Assembly (NCBI RefSeq): GCF_023147505.1
Contig: NZ_JAHXPB010000001.1
Location: 558,001 to 622,000 of the forward strand
DNA from: Brevundimonas sp. EYE_349
Lineage (GTDB): Bacteria > Pseudomonadota > Alphaproteobacteria > Caulobacterales > Caulobacteraceae
Reading direction: 5' to 3'
Length of the DNA stretch: 64,000 nt
Both the position numbers and the translations under genes were made by a program. The notes below the pieces were generated by a model. It was given only the letters and a program-made list of their open reading frames with translations, was not told where the DNA came from and did no database searches. Shown here one piece after another: positions 45,851 to 58,378 of the stretch. Numbering within the stretch: position 1 is the stretch's first letter; each line of letters opens with the position of its first letter.

Positions 45851-46792
45851 ATGGCATCGCTTGCTGAAGCCCGCGCCCTGCTGCTGTCCCCGCTCGGCCC
45901 CGTCGCCCGCGCCGGCTCGAACCGCGACGCCGTGCGCGTCTCTTTCGAATTCTTTCCGCCCAAATCGGACGAGGCCGAAGCCAATCTGTGGAAGGCCATC
46001 CGCCGCCTGGAGCCGCTGAACCCCGCCTTTGTCTCGGTCACCTATGGGGCTGGCGGATCGACGCGCGAACGGACCCATCGAACGGTCCAGCGGATCATCA
46101 CCGAAACCCGCCTTCGCCCCGCCGCCCACCTGACCTGCGTCGACGCCAGCCGCGAAGAGGTTGATGAGGTTATACAGGGTTACAAGACCATCGGCGTCGA
46201 TCACATCGTCGCCCTGCGCGGTGATCCGCCCGGCGCCTCCGGCATTGGCGGGGCCTATCAGCCCCGCGCCGACGGCTACGCCAACGCCACCGAACTGACC
46301 GCCGCCATCAGCCGCATCGGCGGCTTCGACGTCACGGTCGGCGCCTATCCCGAACGCCACCCCGAAAGCCCCTCCATCGACCATGACATCGAGGTGCTGA
46401 AGGCCAAGATCGACGCTGGCGCGACGCGGGCGGTCAGCCAGTTCTTCTTCGACATCGACGCCTTCCTGCGCTTCCGCGACCGGGTGCGGGCGGCGGGCGT
46501 GACCATTCCGCTGATCCCCGGTGTCATGCCGGTGTCCAACTTCAACGGCCTGAGGCGGATGTGCGGATCGTGCGGCGCCTCGGTGCCCGACTGGCTGGCC
46601 GGACATTTCGACGGGCTGGACGACGACCCGGAGACCCGCAAACTGCTGGCCGCCTCGGTCGCCGCCGAAACCTGCGCCCGCCTGCAGGAAGAGGGCTTCT
46701 CGGACTTCCACTTCTACACTCTGAACCGCGCGGATCTGGTCTATGCGATCTGTCGCGTGCTGGGCGTGCGTGAAACCAAGGTTGCGGCGTGA
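45851..46792 (+). CDS. metF: 5,10-methylenetetrahydrofolate reductase
   Basis: 313 residues. TIM-barrel MTHFR: 'VSFEFFPPKSDEAEANLW', 'FVSVTYGAGGSTRERT', HLTCVDASREEVDE, 'VALRGDPPG' and 'FFFDIDAFLRFRDRV'. It makes 5-methyl-THF for MetH. It starts 1 base after the sahR stop and overlaps the next gene. Confidence 0.96.
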   Translation: MASLAEARALLLSPLGPVARAGSNRDAVRVSFEFFPPKSDEAEANLWKAIRRLEPLNPAFVSVTYGAGGSTRERTHRTVQRIITETRLRPAAHLTCVDASREEVDEVIQGYKTIGVDHIVALRGDPPGASGIGGAYQPRADGYANATELTAAISRIGGFDVTVGAYPERHPESPSIDHDIEVLKAKIDAGATRAVSQFFFDIDAFLRFRDRVRAAGVTIPLIPGVMPVSNFNGLRRMCGSCGASVPDWLAGHFDGLDDDPETRKLLAASVAAETCARLQEEGFSDFHFYTLNRADLVYAICRVLGVRETKVAA

Positions 46793-47886
46793 TGACCTCT
46801 CCCCTCACCCGCTCGGAACGCATCGCCGCCCTGCATCAGGCCGCCAAGGACCGCATCCTGGTCCTCGACGGATCGTGGGGCGTGATGATCCAGCGTCGCG
46901 GACTGGACGAGGCCGACTTCCGCGCCGATCGTTTCGTCGCCGCCAACGGCTATGACGAGAAACACCAGATGAAGGGGAACAACGACATCCTCTGCATCAC
47001 CCGCCCCGACGTCATCGCCGACCTGCACGACCAGTATTTCGCCGCCGGCGCCGACATCAGCGAGACCAACACCTTCTCGGGCACCACCATCGCCCAAGAG
47101 GACTATGCCCTGGACGCCCAGGCGGTGTGGGACATCAATCTGGAGGGCGCGCGACTGGCCCGCGCCGCCGCCGACCGCTGGACCGCCAAGGAGCCGCACA
47201 AGCCGCGTTTCGCCGCCGGCTCCATCGGTCCGCTGAACAAGATGCTGTCGATGTCGTCGGACGTGAACGACCCCGGCGCCCGCAGCGTGACCTTTGATCA
47301 GGTCTATGAGGCCTATCGCCATCAGGTGAAGGCGCTGAACCAGGGCGGCGTCGACCTGTATCTGATCGAAACCATCACCGACACGCTGAACTGCAAGGCC
47401 GCGATCAAGGCGATCAAGGATCTGGAAGACGAGGGCATGGACGCCCTGCCCATCTGGATTTCGGGCACCATCACCGACCGTTCGGGCCGCACCCTGTCAG
47501 GCCAGACGGCCGAAGCCTTCTGGAACAGCGTGCGCCACGCCAAGCCGTTTGCCGTCGGCTTCAACTGCGCGCTTGGCGCCGACCTGATGCGCCCCTTCAT
47601 CGCCGAATTGAGCCGCGTCGCCGACACCCTGGTCGCCGCCTATCCCAACGCCGGCCTGCCCAACGCCATGGGCCAGTACGACGAGGAACCGCACGAGACC
47701 GCCCATTTCATCGAGGAATGGGCGGCGTCCGGCCTGGTCAACATCGTCGGCGGCTGCTGCGGCACGACGCCGGACCACATCAAACACGTCGCCGAGGAAG
47801 TCGCGCCGCTTAAGCCCCGCGCGATCCCGGAACGGCCGGTGGCCTTGCGTCTGTCCGGCCTCGAACCGTTCGAGATGGTGGCGTGA
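46789..47886 (+). CDS. metH: Methionine synthase, homocysteine-binding subunit (MetH N-terminal part)
   Basis: 365 residues: the zinc-dependent homocysteine methyltransferase barrel with [13 protein letters not shown] near the start, the zinc Cys in GFNCALGAD (about 260) and the Cys pair in '[13 protein letters not shown]' (about 323-324). It lacks folate, cobalamin and activation domains, which are in the next gene. GTG 46789 overlaps metF; an ATG follows as codon 2. Splitting of MetH in two is usual in Caulobacter relatives. Confidence 0.94.
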   Translation: MMTSPLTRSERIAALHQAAKDRILVLDGSWGVMIQRRGLDEADFRADRFVAANGYDEKHQMKGNNDILCITRPDVIADLHDQYFAAGADISETNTFSGTTIAQEDYALDAQAVWDINLEGARLARAAADRWTAKEPHKPRFAAGSIGPLNKMLSMSSDVNDPGARSVTFDQVYEAYRHQVKALNQGGVDLYLIETITDTLNCKAAIKAIKDLEDEGMDALPIWISGTITDRSGRTLSGQTAEAFWNSVRHAKPFAVGFNCALGADLMRPFIAELSRVADTLVAAYPNAGLPNAMGQYDEEPHETAHFIEEWAASGLVNIVGGCCGTTPDHIKHVAEEVAPLKPRAIPERPVALRLSGLEPFEMVA

Positions 47887-47903
47887 CACACTCCTCTTCC
47901 CGC

Positions 47904-48024
47904 TCATCCCGGCGAAAGCCGGGACCCAGTTCTTTGGGCGATGATCGTCAGCCCGACGTCACCGCCCCCGATCCCCAGCACCGTGCCTCCCAAAAGCACT
48001 GGGTCCCGGCTTTCGCCGGGATGA
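47904..48024. mobile_element. 121-bp MITE-like element with 27-bp perfect terminal inverted repeats
   Basis: The left end TCATCCCGGCGAAAGCCGGG plus ACCCAGT is the exact reverse complement of 47998-48024. Each arm contains its own hairpin (CCCGGCGAAAGCCGGG). It fills most of the 151-bp gap between the two metH genes, and ACGGAG, the ribosome site for the second gene, follows its right end. No transposase is present; such GAAAGC-core elements are repetitive in many proteobacterial genomes. Confidence 0.75.
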
Positions 48025-48037
48025 ACGGAGTTTTTGC

Positions 48038-50704
<2,667 letters not shown>

Positions 50705-50755
50705 GCCCGGGCTCCGGCCGCCGTTCTGGATCGGACCGGCAGAGCCGTCGTCGAC

Positions 50756-51310
50756 TTAGTTGATGCCGACGCTTTCCAGCGTCGCCGGCGGCGTCGTGAT
50801 GTTCTCGCGGATGCGGCGCGCGGCGTGTTCGCACCGCCCCGGCAGGCCGAAGAACAGACCGAACGACTGGCTGCGGGCCTCGGCGTCCGGGTTTTCGATC
50901 AGCGTGGCCCACTGCGCCTTGACCGCAGCGACGGCCCGATCGGCCTCAGCCTTGCTGGCGGCGGACTGACGCGGCGCGGCGGCGGCCAGGGCGGTTCGGA
51001 AATCCTGGGCCTCAAGCCGCCCCAGGCGAACAAGTTCGACATCCTCGGGCGCATGAGCTGGCAAGGTGTCGCCCAGATCGGCGTGACCGCTGACCAGCGC
51101 ATCGCACCAGGCCACCAGGGCGTAATCCGCGCTGGGCGCGCCTCGCGGCAGCGGGCGCGCATAGGCGATCGCCTCGCGTGTCTTCAGCGCGTCAGCGCTT
51201 TCCACCGAGCGATTGCCCGTGACGATCGGACCGTCCTGCGATTGCGCCATGACTGACCCGGCGGCCAGCACGGACAGAACGGAGAGAGCGGGAGCGAGCA
51301 GTTTCAGCAT
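50756..51310 (-). CDS. Secreted hypothetical protein
   Basis: 184 residues from ATG 51310 with a signal peptide (MLKLLAPALSVLSVLAAGSV, cleaved after MAQ). The mature part is helical and has two cysteines (WCDALVSGH; PGRCEHAARRI). A longer upstream frame is rejected because the signal sequence starts here. Function unknown; looks like a Caulobacterales-restricted periplasmic protein. Confidence 0.6.
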   Translation of the reverse strand: MLKLLAPALSVLSVLAAGSVMAQSQDGPIVTGNRSVESADALKTREAIAYARPLPRGAPSADYALVAWCDALVSGHADLGDTLPAHAPEDVELVRLGRLEAQDFRTALAAAAPRQSAASKAEADRAVAAVKAQWATLIENPDAEARSQSFGLFFGLPGRCEHAARRIRENITTPPATLESVGIN

Positions 51311-51393
51311 GATCTTCCTTCGATGCGACGCGAACGAGCGCCGATCACCAACGCTCGCCCGCCCCGATGGTTTTTCTACGGCGACGCTCAAAC

Positions 51394-51425
51394 GAAAAAG
51401 GCGGCGGAGCGTGGCCCCACCGCCT
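51394..51425 (-). terminator. Terminator of the Oar-like receptor gene
   Basis: On the minus strand AGGCGGTGG / CCGCCGCCT pair (one mismatch) around a 9-nt loop and are followed by TTTTTCGTTT, 24 bases after the receptor's stop. Confidence 0.75.
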
Positions 51426-51449
51426 CAGTTTCAGTGATCCTGTCGAGAT

Positions 51450-54400
51450 TTAGAAGGTGTACTTCAGGCCAAAGCGAAGCGAACGCGGAGCCTGATAACC
51501 ACGCGGCATGCCATAGTACGGCGACCGAGCGGTAAGCACATTGCCGGACGTACGGATCAAACCTTGCTCAACGACACGGGTGGCCGCGTCATTGTCGAAG
51601 AGATTGAACACATCCACCGAAGCAGTGACATTGCCGCGAGCAGATTCCACCACCGTGTAGGATAGGTTCAGATCGGTTTGGAAGACCCAGTCGGTCTCAC
51701 CTTGCGATCCACGCGGCGTTTGGATGGTCGTGTTGCCGGGGCCGAACGGGCAATACCACCCCGAAGGCGTACCAGATTGCGGCGCGAGCGGATCAACTGA
51801 CAGTGGAACCCGCCCAATGCAACCATACTTGCGGCCCGACTGAGCGGTGAAGTTGGCTCCTACATTGAACCGATCAGTCAACGCCCAGTTTCCGTACAGT
51901 TTAATCGTATGGGCGTGGTGGTTCGGCAGATACCCGAACGAACCAAGTTGGTTTGCAACGTGGTCGTAATCTTGCGTTGCCGATGTATCGGTCTGACCTA
52001 TATCCGACTTGACTGCCCCCTCATAGTTGCCCTCGGACTTGGCAAGCGTATAGGAACCTGCCAGGCCCCACTTACCGTCAAACTCACGACGGAATGTGAA
52101 CTCCAAAGCCTTGTAAGTACGTTCGACCTTGTCAAAGCCCAAATCTGCGGCGGTCAACTCGATCGTTTGAGGGTTATAGGCCGGATTTGGATTGCCCGCC
52201 GCATCCGTCCGCGTGTCGCCTTGCAGATCGACAAAGACCGTCGCACCGTCGCCCGGATTTATCAGGACATAAGGGAATAACGATGAGAAGGCGGCATCGC
52301 CCGGCCCAGACTGACCGCAGGCGATATTGTTGCGCACGCAATAGCGCACCACCGCATCACCGATGGCGGTATCTTCGATCGCGCTTTCCAGATTCCGATA
52401 AATACCGCGCACGCCCAAGGACCAGTCTGCGAAACGCCCATCGGTGATCGTGTGCTCGTAACCGAGAACGAATTCGCGCTCATACATGGGCTTTAGGTCG
52501 GCTTCGACCACAGAACGCGGATCAGGAGCGCCTGGCGGGCTCAGATAGTCGAACTGATACAACGCACCATAGGTCGGGTAGCCGCCAGCGTTCAGCACCA
52601 CATTGCCAGAGGTGTCACGGTTCGGTCCAGCATAATAGGCGTCAGTATACACTTCACCTGATGAGCCTCGAATCGATGTATTTGTGGCGATAGGCAGATA
52701 ATAGTCACCCATCGACCCATATACTCGGTCAACCTTGTTACCAAATGGATCCCAGTTGAAACCGATGCGTGGAGCCCATTGGTCTTTCAGATCAATGTAG
52801 GGTTCGCCGGCAACATTGTTGTAAACGTATTGATCGTTACGAACGCCCAGTTGCAGGCTCAGGTTATCGGTTATGTCCCACGAGTCTTGAATGTAGAAGG
52901 CGGATTGTTCACCGGTGAACGAGCCGTCATTGGCAAATGTGACGATATTCAAGCAACCCAGCCCCGCCGGAGCGATCCCCGCACACTGGGCTGGTGTAAG
53001 GACGTTGTACAGAGCGCCGCCAGAGTATGCGGTTGTTGCGGAACTCACCAATTCTTCGCGATCATAGCCGACGCGAAGATGATGTTCGCCCAGAAGGTTA
53101 AAATAGAAGTCCGCATCGACCCGATAGGTTTTACGAGTATCCTCGCCCGCCAAATTATAGGGCCCTGCCTGGCGGCCGACACCTACATAGCCAGCTCCGC
53201 CCGGACGGGCGTAGTCGTAAACTCCGGGCAAGCTGATGGGATTTCCGTAATCAAGATAGCTAGCTTCATTTCGGCCATATAGAGCCGACAAGGTAAACCA
53301 GTCCGTGAATACGCCCGTGTATTTGTAGATCTGCGTCAATCCGCCGGCATCGGATGAAAGCGGATCTGTGACCGCAGTAAGACCCGCCGACGTTGTCGCG
53401 CTGTAGGTGCGCGTTTGGCTCTCTGTGGTCGTTTCATCGTTCAACCATGTAGCCTCAATACGATGCTTAGGATTAATGACGAAATCGAGCTTCAAAGCCC
53501 AACGTGGGTCGTCGTAAGACGAAATACCTTGGCTGTAGGTAGCGCCGGGCGTAATCGCGCCATTCGCAGAGTTATAAGCAAACGAGCGTGAAAGCGCGCC
53601 CTCGCTCTTTACATCCCGGATGTTATAGACACCAAAGAAGAACAAGTGATCTTTGATGATGGGTCCGCCCAGAAACGCCGAATAATCAGTGGTTTCTGCG
53701 TAGCTATACTGGTTATAGACCTCAATACCCGCAACGTTGTTTCCGCCCTGCTGATAAGACGTGCCACGCGAGCTACGCAGTTTATCCGGTGTATAATAAA
53801 CGCTTAACCCGCCTGTAAACTCATTAGTACCTGATCGGGTGACAATGTTAACAATACCGCCGGTGGCTCTGCCATACTCGGCTTGATAGCCGCCCGTCTT
53901 CACATCGATCGACTGGATGAAATCGAACGGTACTTCACCATAGCCTAGGAAAGTCCGTTGGTCCGTAAGGTTAAGGCCGTTAACATAGTAGGCGCTTTCG
54001 GCAGCCGACGTACCGGAGAAGGACGCCAAACTCTGGTTCCGTCTAGAGCTAGCGCCGATCGTTGCATCAGGCAGGCTAGCACCAGGAGCCAAAAGGGTGA
54101 CGGCGTTGATGCTGCGGCCAACGGGAACCTTGTTCGCCAGATCTTGGACGTCAACTCTCAACCCAGTGTCCGTCGCATTGAAGTCCTGCACGCGCCTCGC
54201 GGCGGTGACGACGATATCGCCCAGGTCCGAAGCCTGCGATGAGCCGCTGGATCCCAGCACGAAAGCATAGGAAGAGCTGCCCGAACTGACCGACGCTCGT
54301 TGCGAAATCGATGCGTAAGACGGGTGGCTAATGCTGATCTCATAAGAACCGACCGGCAGAGCCGGCATGCGAAATGCGCCGTTGGCGTCGGTCGTCGCCG

Positions 54401-54629
54401 ACCGCACCGAGCCCTGGCCCGACGTCGCATTCACGATAGCGCCCGAGATCGGCGCCCCAGCATCGTTAGTTACTGTGCCGGTCAACACGCCGCTGGTGTA
54501 GTCTTGTGCTGTTGCCGACGTCGCCGACAACATAATCGTCGTAGCTGGTATTGCCACTGCCACAGTCAGGGCAAGGCCGCTGATCATCGTTCCCGCCAAC
54601 AGGCGCTGACGTATTGTCTGGATACTCAA
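51450..54629 (-). CDS. Oar-like TonB-dependent receptor with N-terminal carboxypeptidase-regulatory domain
   Basis: About 1059 residues from TTG 54629, chosen because GGGAGGG lies 7 nt before it; an ATG ten codons upstream is in frame. Order: signal peptide, a carboxypeptidase-regulatory (CnaB-like) domain (about 45-120; 'GTVTNDAGAPISGAIVNATS'), a plug (about 155-270; DIVVTAARR ... GGIVNIVTRSGTNEFTGG) and a large outer-membrane barrel ending LRFGLKYTF with terminal Phe. Oar-type receptors import large substrates or move proteins across the outer membrane; substrate unknown. Base composition is lower in GC than flanking genes. Confidence 0.88.
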   Translation of the reverse strand: MSIQTIRQRLLAGTMISGLALTVAVAIPATTIMLSATSATAQDYTSGVLTGTVTNDAGAPISGAIVNATSGQGSVRSATTDANGAFRMPALPVGSYEISISHPSYASISQRASVSSGSSSYAFVLGSSGSSQASDLGDIVVTAARRVQDFNATDTGLRVDVQDLANKVPVGRSINAVTLLAPGASLPDATIGASSRRNQSLASFSGTSAAESAYYVNGLNLTDQRTFLGYGEVPFDFIQSIDVKTGGYQAEYGRATGGIVNIVTRSGTNEFTGGLSVYYTPDKLRSSRGTSYQQGGNNVAGIEVYNQYSYAETTDYSAFLGGPIIKDHLFFFGVYNIRDVKSEGALSRSFAYNSANGAITPGATYSQGISSYDDPRWALKLDFVINPKHRIEATWLNDETTTESQTRTYSATTSAGLTAVTDPLSSDAGGLTQIYKYTGVFTDWFTLSALYGRNEASYLDYGNPISLPGVYDYARPGGAGYVGVGRQAGPYNLAGEDTRKTYRVDADFYFNLLGEHHLRVGYDREELVSSATTAYSGGALYNVLTPAQCAGIAPAGLGCLNIVTFANDGSFTGEQSAFYIQDSWDITDNLSLQLGVRNDQYVYNNVAGEPYIDLKDQWAPRIGFNWDPFGNKVDRVYGSMGDYYLPIATNTSIRGSSGEVYTDAYYAGPNRDTSGNVVLNAGGYPTYGALYQFDYLSPPGAPDPRSVVEADLKPMYEREFVLGYEHTITDGRFADWSLGVRGIYRNLESAIEDTAIGDAVVRYCVRNNIACGQSGPGDAAFSSLFPYVLINPGDGATVFVDLQGDTRTDAAGNPNPAYNPQTIELTAADLGFDKVERTYKALEFTFRREFDGKWGLAGSYTLAKSEGNYEGAVKSDIGQTDTSATQDYDHVANQLGSFGYLPNHHAHTIKLYGNWALTDRFNVGANFTAQSGRKYGCIGRVPLSVDPLAPQSGTPSGWYCPFGPGNTTIQTPRGSQGETDWVFQTDLNLSYTVVESARGNVTASVDVFNLFDNDAATRVVEQGLIRTSGNVLTARSPYYGMPRGYQAPRSLRFGLKYTF

Positions 54630-54747
54630 AACTGAACCCTCCCAATGCAGGTCCGACAACGCTGAAATCGTCGGCGCAAGAATACCCTACGCCACGATGC
54701 GCGTAGATCGGAAAGAAGGATAGCCGCGTACAAGCCGAGCGCTAGCC

Positions 54748-54792
54748 ATATTGCGACAAGTTGACGCCATCGGCGCCAAGTTGTCGCAATAT
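54748..54792. promoter_or_regulatory. 45-bp imperfect palindrome upstream of the Oar-like receptor
   Basis: Outer arms ATATTGCGACAA / TTGTCGCAATAT match exactly over 12 bp; after one mismatch, inner arms TTGACGCC / GGCGCCAA match at 7 of 8 positions around ATC. Nineteen of 21 pairs are complementary. It lies about 120 bp upstream of the receptor start, a good place for an operator; it could also fold as a long hairpin. Confidence 0.55.
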
Positions 54793-54879
54793 CGCCACAT
54801 GATCGCGAGAGCCCCCTCCCTTGATGCGTTAAGGCCGCTTCCGCGCCAAAACCGCGAGGACCAAGACAGAAGACGCGTG

Positions 54880-55070
54880 GGTATTATATGTAGGGAAAGC
54901 GAACTTTATAGTAGTGAAAAATATTACACTCTTTTATTAGGTACGTATCTAAATATACAATTCCATTATATTACCCAAATATAAATAAGTATCCATTATT
55001 TTTACGATGCCTTCTGTCCAGGACTATTTTTTTAATGCCTACCGCGCCATCTACCGATGGTAATCAATCC
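54880..55070. other. AT-rich intergenic island between the two receptor genes
   Basis: Roughly 165 bases (54880-55046) are strongly AT-rich (for example TAAATATACAATTCCATTAT) in a genome that is otherwise GC-rich. No gene is supportable in 54660-55070 on either strand. It may be transferred DNA, a silencer-bound region or an extended promoter for the receptor at 51450-54629. Confidence 0.6.
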
Positions 55071-55102
55071 AAAAAAAAGCGGCGAAGCAAACGCTTCGCC
55101 GC
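55071..55102 (-). terminator. Terminator of the second TonB-dependent receptor gene
   Basis: On the minus strand a perfect 10-bp stem GCGGCGAAGC / GCTTCGCCGC with a GTTT loop is followed by eight T residues, about 22 bases after the stop. Confidence 0.92.
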
Positions 55103-55124
55103 CTCAAACTTGGCTAGAAGATAA

Positions 55125-58100
55125 TCAGAACTTGGCGGTCAGGCCGACATAGTAACGACGACCCAGGACGTCATAGGTGGAAGGATCGGTGTTGGCCTGG
55201 ACACCCGGAGAATAGGTGTTAGGGTCCTGATCCGTCAGATTGTTGACGCCCGCCCGCAGAACGACGGTGTCGTTTACAGCCCACGACCCGTTCAGATCGA
55301 AGTAGTGAACGGCGTCCAGCGTATTCGTCGTGCCGAACTGGGTCATTTCACCCACCCGACGCCAACGGACGCCCGCACCGAACGGACCGTTCTTCCAGTT
55401 CAGCGACGTCAAGAGCTTCCATTCGGGGAAGGTGTTGCCGAAGACGCTGTCGATGGTGCCCGTGCGATTGATGAACGGGCCGCCTTCGGTATCCTGACGC
55501 TCCCAGTTCTCCAGCCAGCCGACCACAACGTTCAAGTTAAGCGACCCGAAGTCCGGCAGGCCAACCTCGCCCGTCTGGATGCGATAATCCAGTTGGGCAT
55601 CGATGCCTGACGTTTTCAGCGTCGCCAGGTTCTGGTTGAGTTCGCGCGCCTGCACGACGTTACCGGTGTTGGGGTCACGCTGGAACAGCTGGCAGTAGCC
55701 ATTGTTCGGATCATAGGTCGGGTTTTGACCTTGAGCGTTGTAGCAGCCCTGCAGCTGGGCCGAGGCGCCAACCGTACCGATCACGTTCGTGATTTCGATG
55801 TTGTAGTAGTCCAACGACGCGGAGAAGCCCGAGAGCCAGGGGCTTTGGAAGCGCGACTGATAGACAGCCCCAACCGACCAGGTGTCGGCCGTTTCTTCTT
55901 CCAGGTTCGGATTGCCGCCGGTGATCCCGGTGACTTGGTTGTTGGCGAACTGATAGGTGCCGATCGCGCCTGCCGAGATGCCTTGAGCTACGCAGAGGTC
56001 ACGCACCTTGGTCGCATTGGCGCCGGCGCGATAGCTGCTGCGAATGTCGCAAGGATCACCCGACAGCCCCGTTGCCGAAACAGCGCCGATCGAGGGGAAG
56101 CTGGTGTTGGTCGGCGCGAACAGTTCGCCGATGGAAGGCGCCCGGACGGCGCGGTTGGCGCCGCCGCGCAGACGGAAGCCGTCGAAGACGCCCCATTCCA
56201 GATCAGCCTTATAGGCCGACACGCCGCCGATCGAGCTGTAGTCCGAGTAGCGGTAACCCAGTGTCAGGTCGAGATCCTGAATGAACGGCATGTCGCTTAG
56301 CAGCGGCAGCAGAACTTCGGCGAACAGTTCCTTGGAATTGGTCGTCCCGGTCAGACCTTGAGAGGCGTTGAAGCCCGCGATTTCCGACCCGCCGATCTCG
56401 CCGCCGTCCGCCAGTCCGTTCGCGCCTAGGTGAGGCGTGCGGGGGTTCTGTTGAGCCAGCGCAGCGTCGGGGCGGAAGATGTAGTCGTCTTGACGATATT
56501 GTACGCCGAACGCCCCACGGGCTTCCCCGGCGGGCAGTTCGAACAGCTTGCCTTGCAGCGAGCCTTCAACGATCGTCTGCTCGGAGATCGTCGTGTTCTG
56601 TCCGCGACGCGCGATGTAGTTGATGCACTCGGCCGACAGGTTGGATTGACCGAACGGATTGAACCCGCCAGCGCAAAGGCTACGGCCGCCGTCTGGTGCG
56701 TCCAGCAGGCGCTGAACGGCCGAACGCGACACGTTGCCGGTTTGGGTCGTGGTGTTATCGACGCGTCCATATTGGGCGTAGATATCGTAGGTCCATTCGC
56801 TTTGCGGAACGCGCCCACGAACGCCCGTGGTGAGTTGATAGACAGTGTAACGATCATTGCCGACCCGGCCGCCCAGCTCGTTGAACCGCTTGTTCAGCAG
56901 GAACGATCCGTTCGGGGTGGCGCGGGCGTTCAGGAAGCTACGCAGCGTGGCCCCGATAAACGGATTGGTCGCGGGCACGCGGAACCCGGTGCTAGGCACG
57001 TTGCCCGCGGCCGGGGTCGCCGCCAGTTCCTGCTCTGCCGTGTATTGCGTGAATAACAGGCTGCCGTAAACTTCGGCGTTTTCGTTGATCTTGTAACGGC
57101 CACCCGCATAGGCGTTGTAACGATCCAGCGGCAGCTGAAGCGTGTTCAGAGCGCCGGTGTTATAGGTGTAGGAGCCGGCGCCGGGCGTTGCAAAACCGTC
57201 ATAGTCGATGCCGCCCGGGCTTTGGAAGTTGCGCGTCAGCACGTAGCTGTACAGCGAGCCATTATTGTTGAAGCCGAATTGTCCCGAGTTGGCGACGCAT
57301 GGCGCCGTGGGGTTTGGCGTTGTGGGGCAGACGGTCGGCGCGCCGAAATAGCTGTTGATGAAGGCTTGACTGGGCAGGTTTGAGGAGTCGAACGTCGTCG
57401 ATCCCAGCGGCGACGTCCCCGAGGCGCCCGAGATGGCCGCCCAGTCACGCGCAGCATTGTAGATCTGTGCGCGGGTCGATCGGCCCAGCGACAAGACCAT
57501 GTTGCCGCGGTCGTCGGCAAAGTTGCCGCCAAGGGTGACCGAATAGGATTGCGTGACGCCGTCGCTACGGTCGGTTTCGCCGTATTGGGCGTCGACCTGC
57601 ACGCCTTGGAAGCTCTCGTCCAGAATGAAGTTGGCCACGCCGGCCAGAGCGTCCGAACCATAGGCCGCCGACGCGCCGCCCGAGATCACTTCCACGTTCT
57701 TGATAAGCGCGGTCGGAAGAATGTTCACGTCCACAACGCCGGATGCGTTCGACGGCACGACGCGACGGCCGTTCATCAGAACCAGCGTACGGCTGGTGCC
57801 AAGACCGCGCAGGTTCAGGTTCGCCTGACCGCCATTCGAAGGGTTGTTCGATGTCGCGTTGATGGACGGAACAAACTGCGGCATGTCGTTCAGCAGACTG
57901 TCGATCGTCACCGAGCCTGTCGCCTGGAAGTCCTCGGACGTGACCGTGACGATGGGGCTGGCCGAGCGATAATCCTGACGCGCGATGCGCGAGCCCGTCA
58001 CGACGATCTCGCCAACTTCGGTCGCTTGATCATTTGACGACTGGGCGAACGAAGGCGTCGCCGCCAGGGCCATTGCAGCTCCGCCGATGATCGTAGTGGC

Positions 58101-58133
58101 GAGCAGGCTGCGGCGATACTTGGTGTTATTCAA
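55125..58133 (-). CDS. TonB-dependent receptor
   Basis: 1002 residues from a TTG start, with GGGGAG 9 nt before it. Signal peptide cleaved after SFAQ (about 31), a plug beginning EVGEIVVTGSRIARQDY and containing 'NLNLRGLGTSRTLVLMNGRR' and 'GGASAAYGSDALAGVANFIL', then a long barrel with extended loops (four Cys visible) ending YYVGLTAKF. No N-terminal signalling domain. Typical of the large Caulobacterales receptor family that imports sugars, peptides or aromatic compounds; ligand unknown. Confidence 0.92.
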   Translation of the reverse strand: MNNTKYRRSLLATTIIGGAAMALAATPSFAQSSNDQATEVGEIVVTGSRIARQDYRSASPIVTVTSEDFQATGSVTIDSLLNDMPQFVPSINATSNNPSNGGQANLNLRGLGTSRTLVLMNGRRVVPSNASGVVDVNILPTALIKNVEVISGGASAAYGSDALAGVANFILDESFQGVQVDAQYGETDRSDGVTQSYSVTLGGNFADDRGNMVLSLGRSTRAQIYNAARDWAAISGASGTSPLGSTTFDSSNLPSQAFINSYFGAPTVCPTTPNPTAPCVANSGQFGFNNNGSLYSYVLTRNFQSPGGIDYDGFATPGAGSYTYNTGALNTLQLPLDRYNAYAGGRYKINENAEVYGSLLFTQYTAEQELAATPAAGNVPSTGFRVPATNPFIGATLRSFLNARATPNGSFLLNKRFNELGGRVGNDRYTVYQLTTGVRGRVPQSEWTYDIYAQYGRVDNTTTQTGNVSRSAVQRLLDAPDGGRSLCAGGFNPFGQSNLSAECINYIARRGQNTTISEQTIVEGSLQGKLFELPAGEARGAFGVQYRQDDYIFRPDAALAQQNPRTPHLGANGLADGGEIGGSEIAGFNASQGLTGTTNSKELFAEVLLPLLSDMPFIQDLDLTLGYRYSDYSSIGGVSAYKADLEWGVFDGFRLRGGANRAVRAPSIGELFAPTNTSFPSIGAVSATGLSGDPCDIRSSYRAGANATKVRDLCVAQGISAGAIGTYQFANNQVTGITGGNPNLEEETADTWSVGAVYQSRFQSPWLSGFSASLDYYNIEITNVIGTVGASAQLQGCYNAQGQNPTYDPNNGYCQLFQRDPNTGNVVQARELNQNLATLKTSGIDAQLDYRIQTGEVGLPDFGSLNLNVVVGWLENWERQDTEGGPFINRTGTIDSVFGNTFPEWKLLTSLNWKNGPFGAGVRWRRVGEMTQFGTTNTLDAVHYFDLNGSWAVNDTVVLRAGVNNLTDQDPNTYSPGVQANTDPSTYDVLGRRYYVGLTAKF

Positions 58134-58378
58134 AATTTAATTCTCCCCGGAGAAGAGCCAGCCCGTGAAGACGGGCGCCCTCGACATGGCAATTTACCGA
58201 CCTGAAAGTCAGTTGAAGAGGAAAGCACAGGAAAGATGCTCGCAAGTCCAGTGACAAGACAGCGCTTTCACCGCATTCTCGACACACCTGTCGTAAAGAC
58301 GACACACTCCTGTTGCCCGACCGCTGCTGGGCGGGCCCGAATATTCCGCCATATAGCTGCCCGATACTTCCAGGTGAG

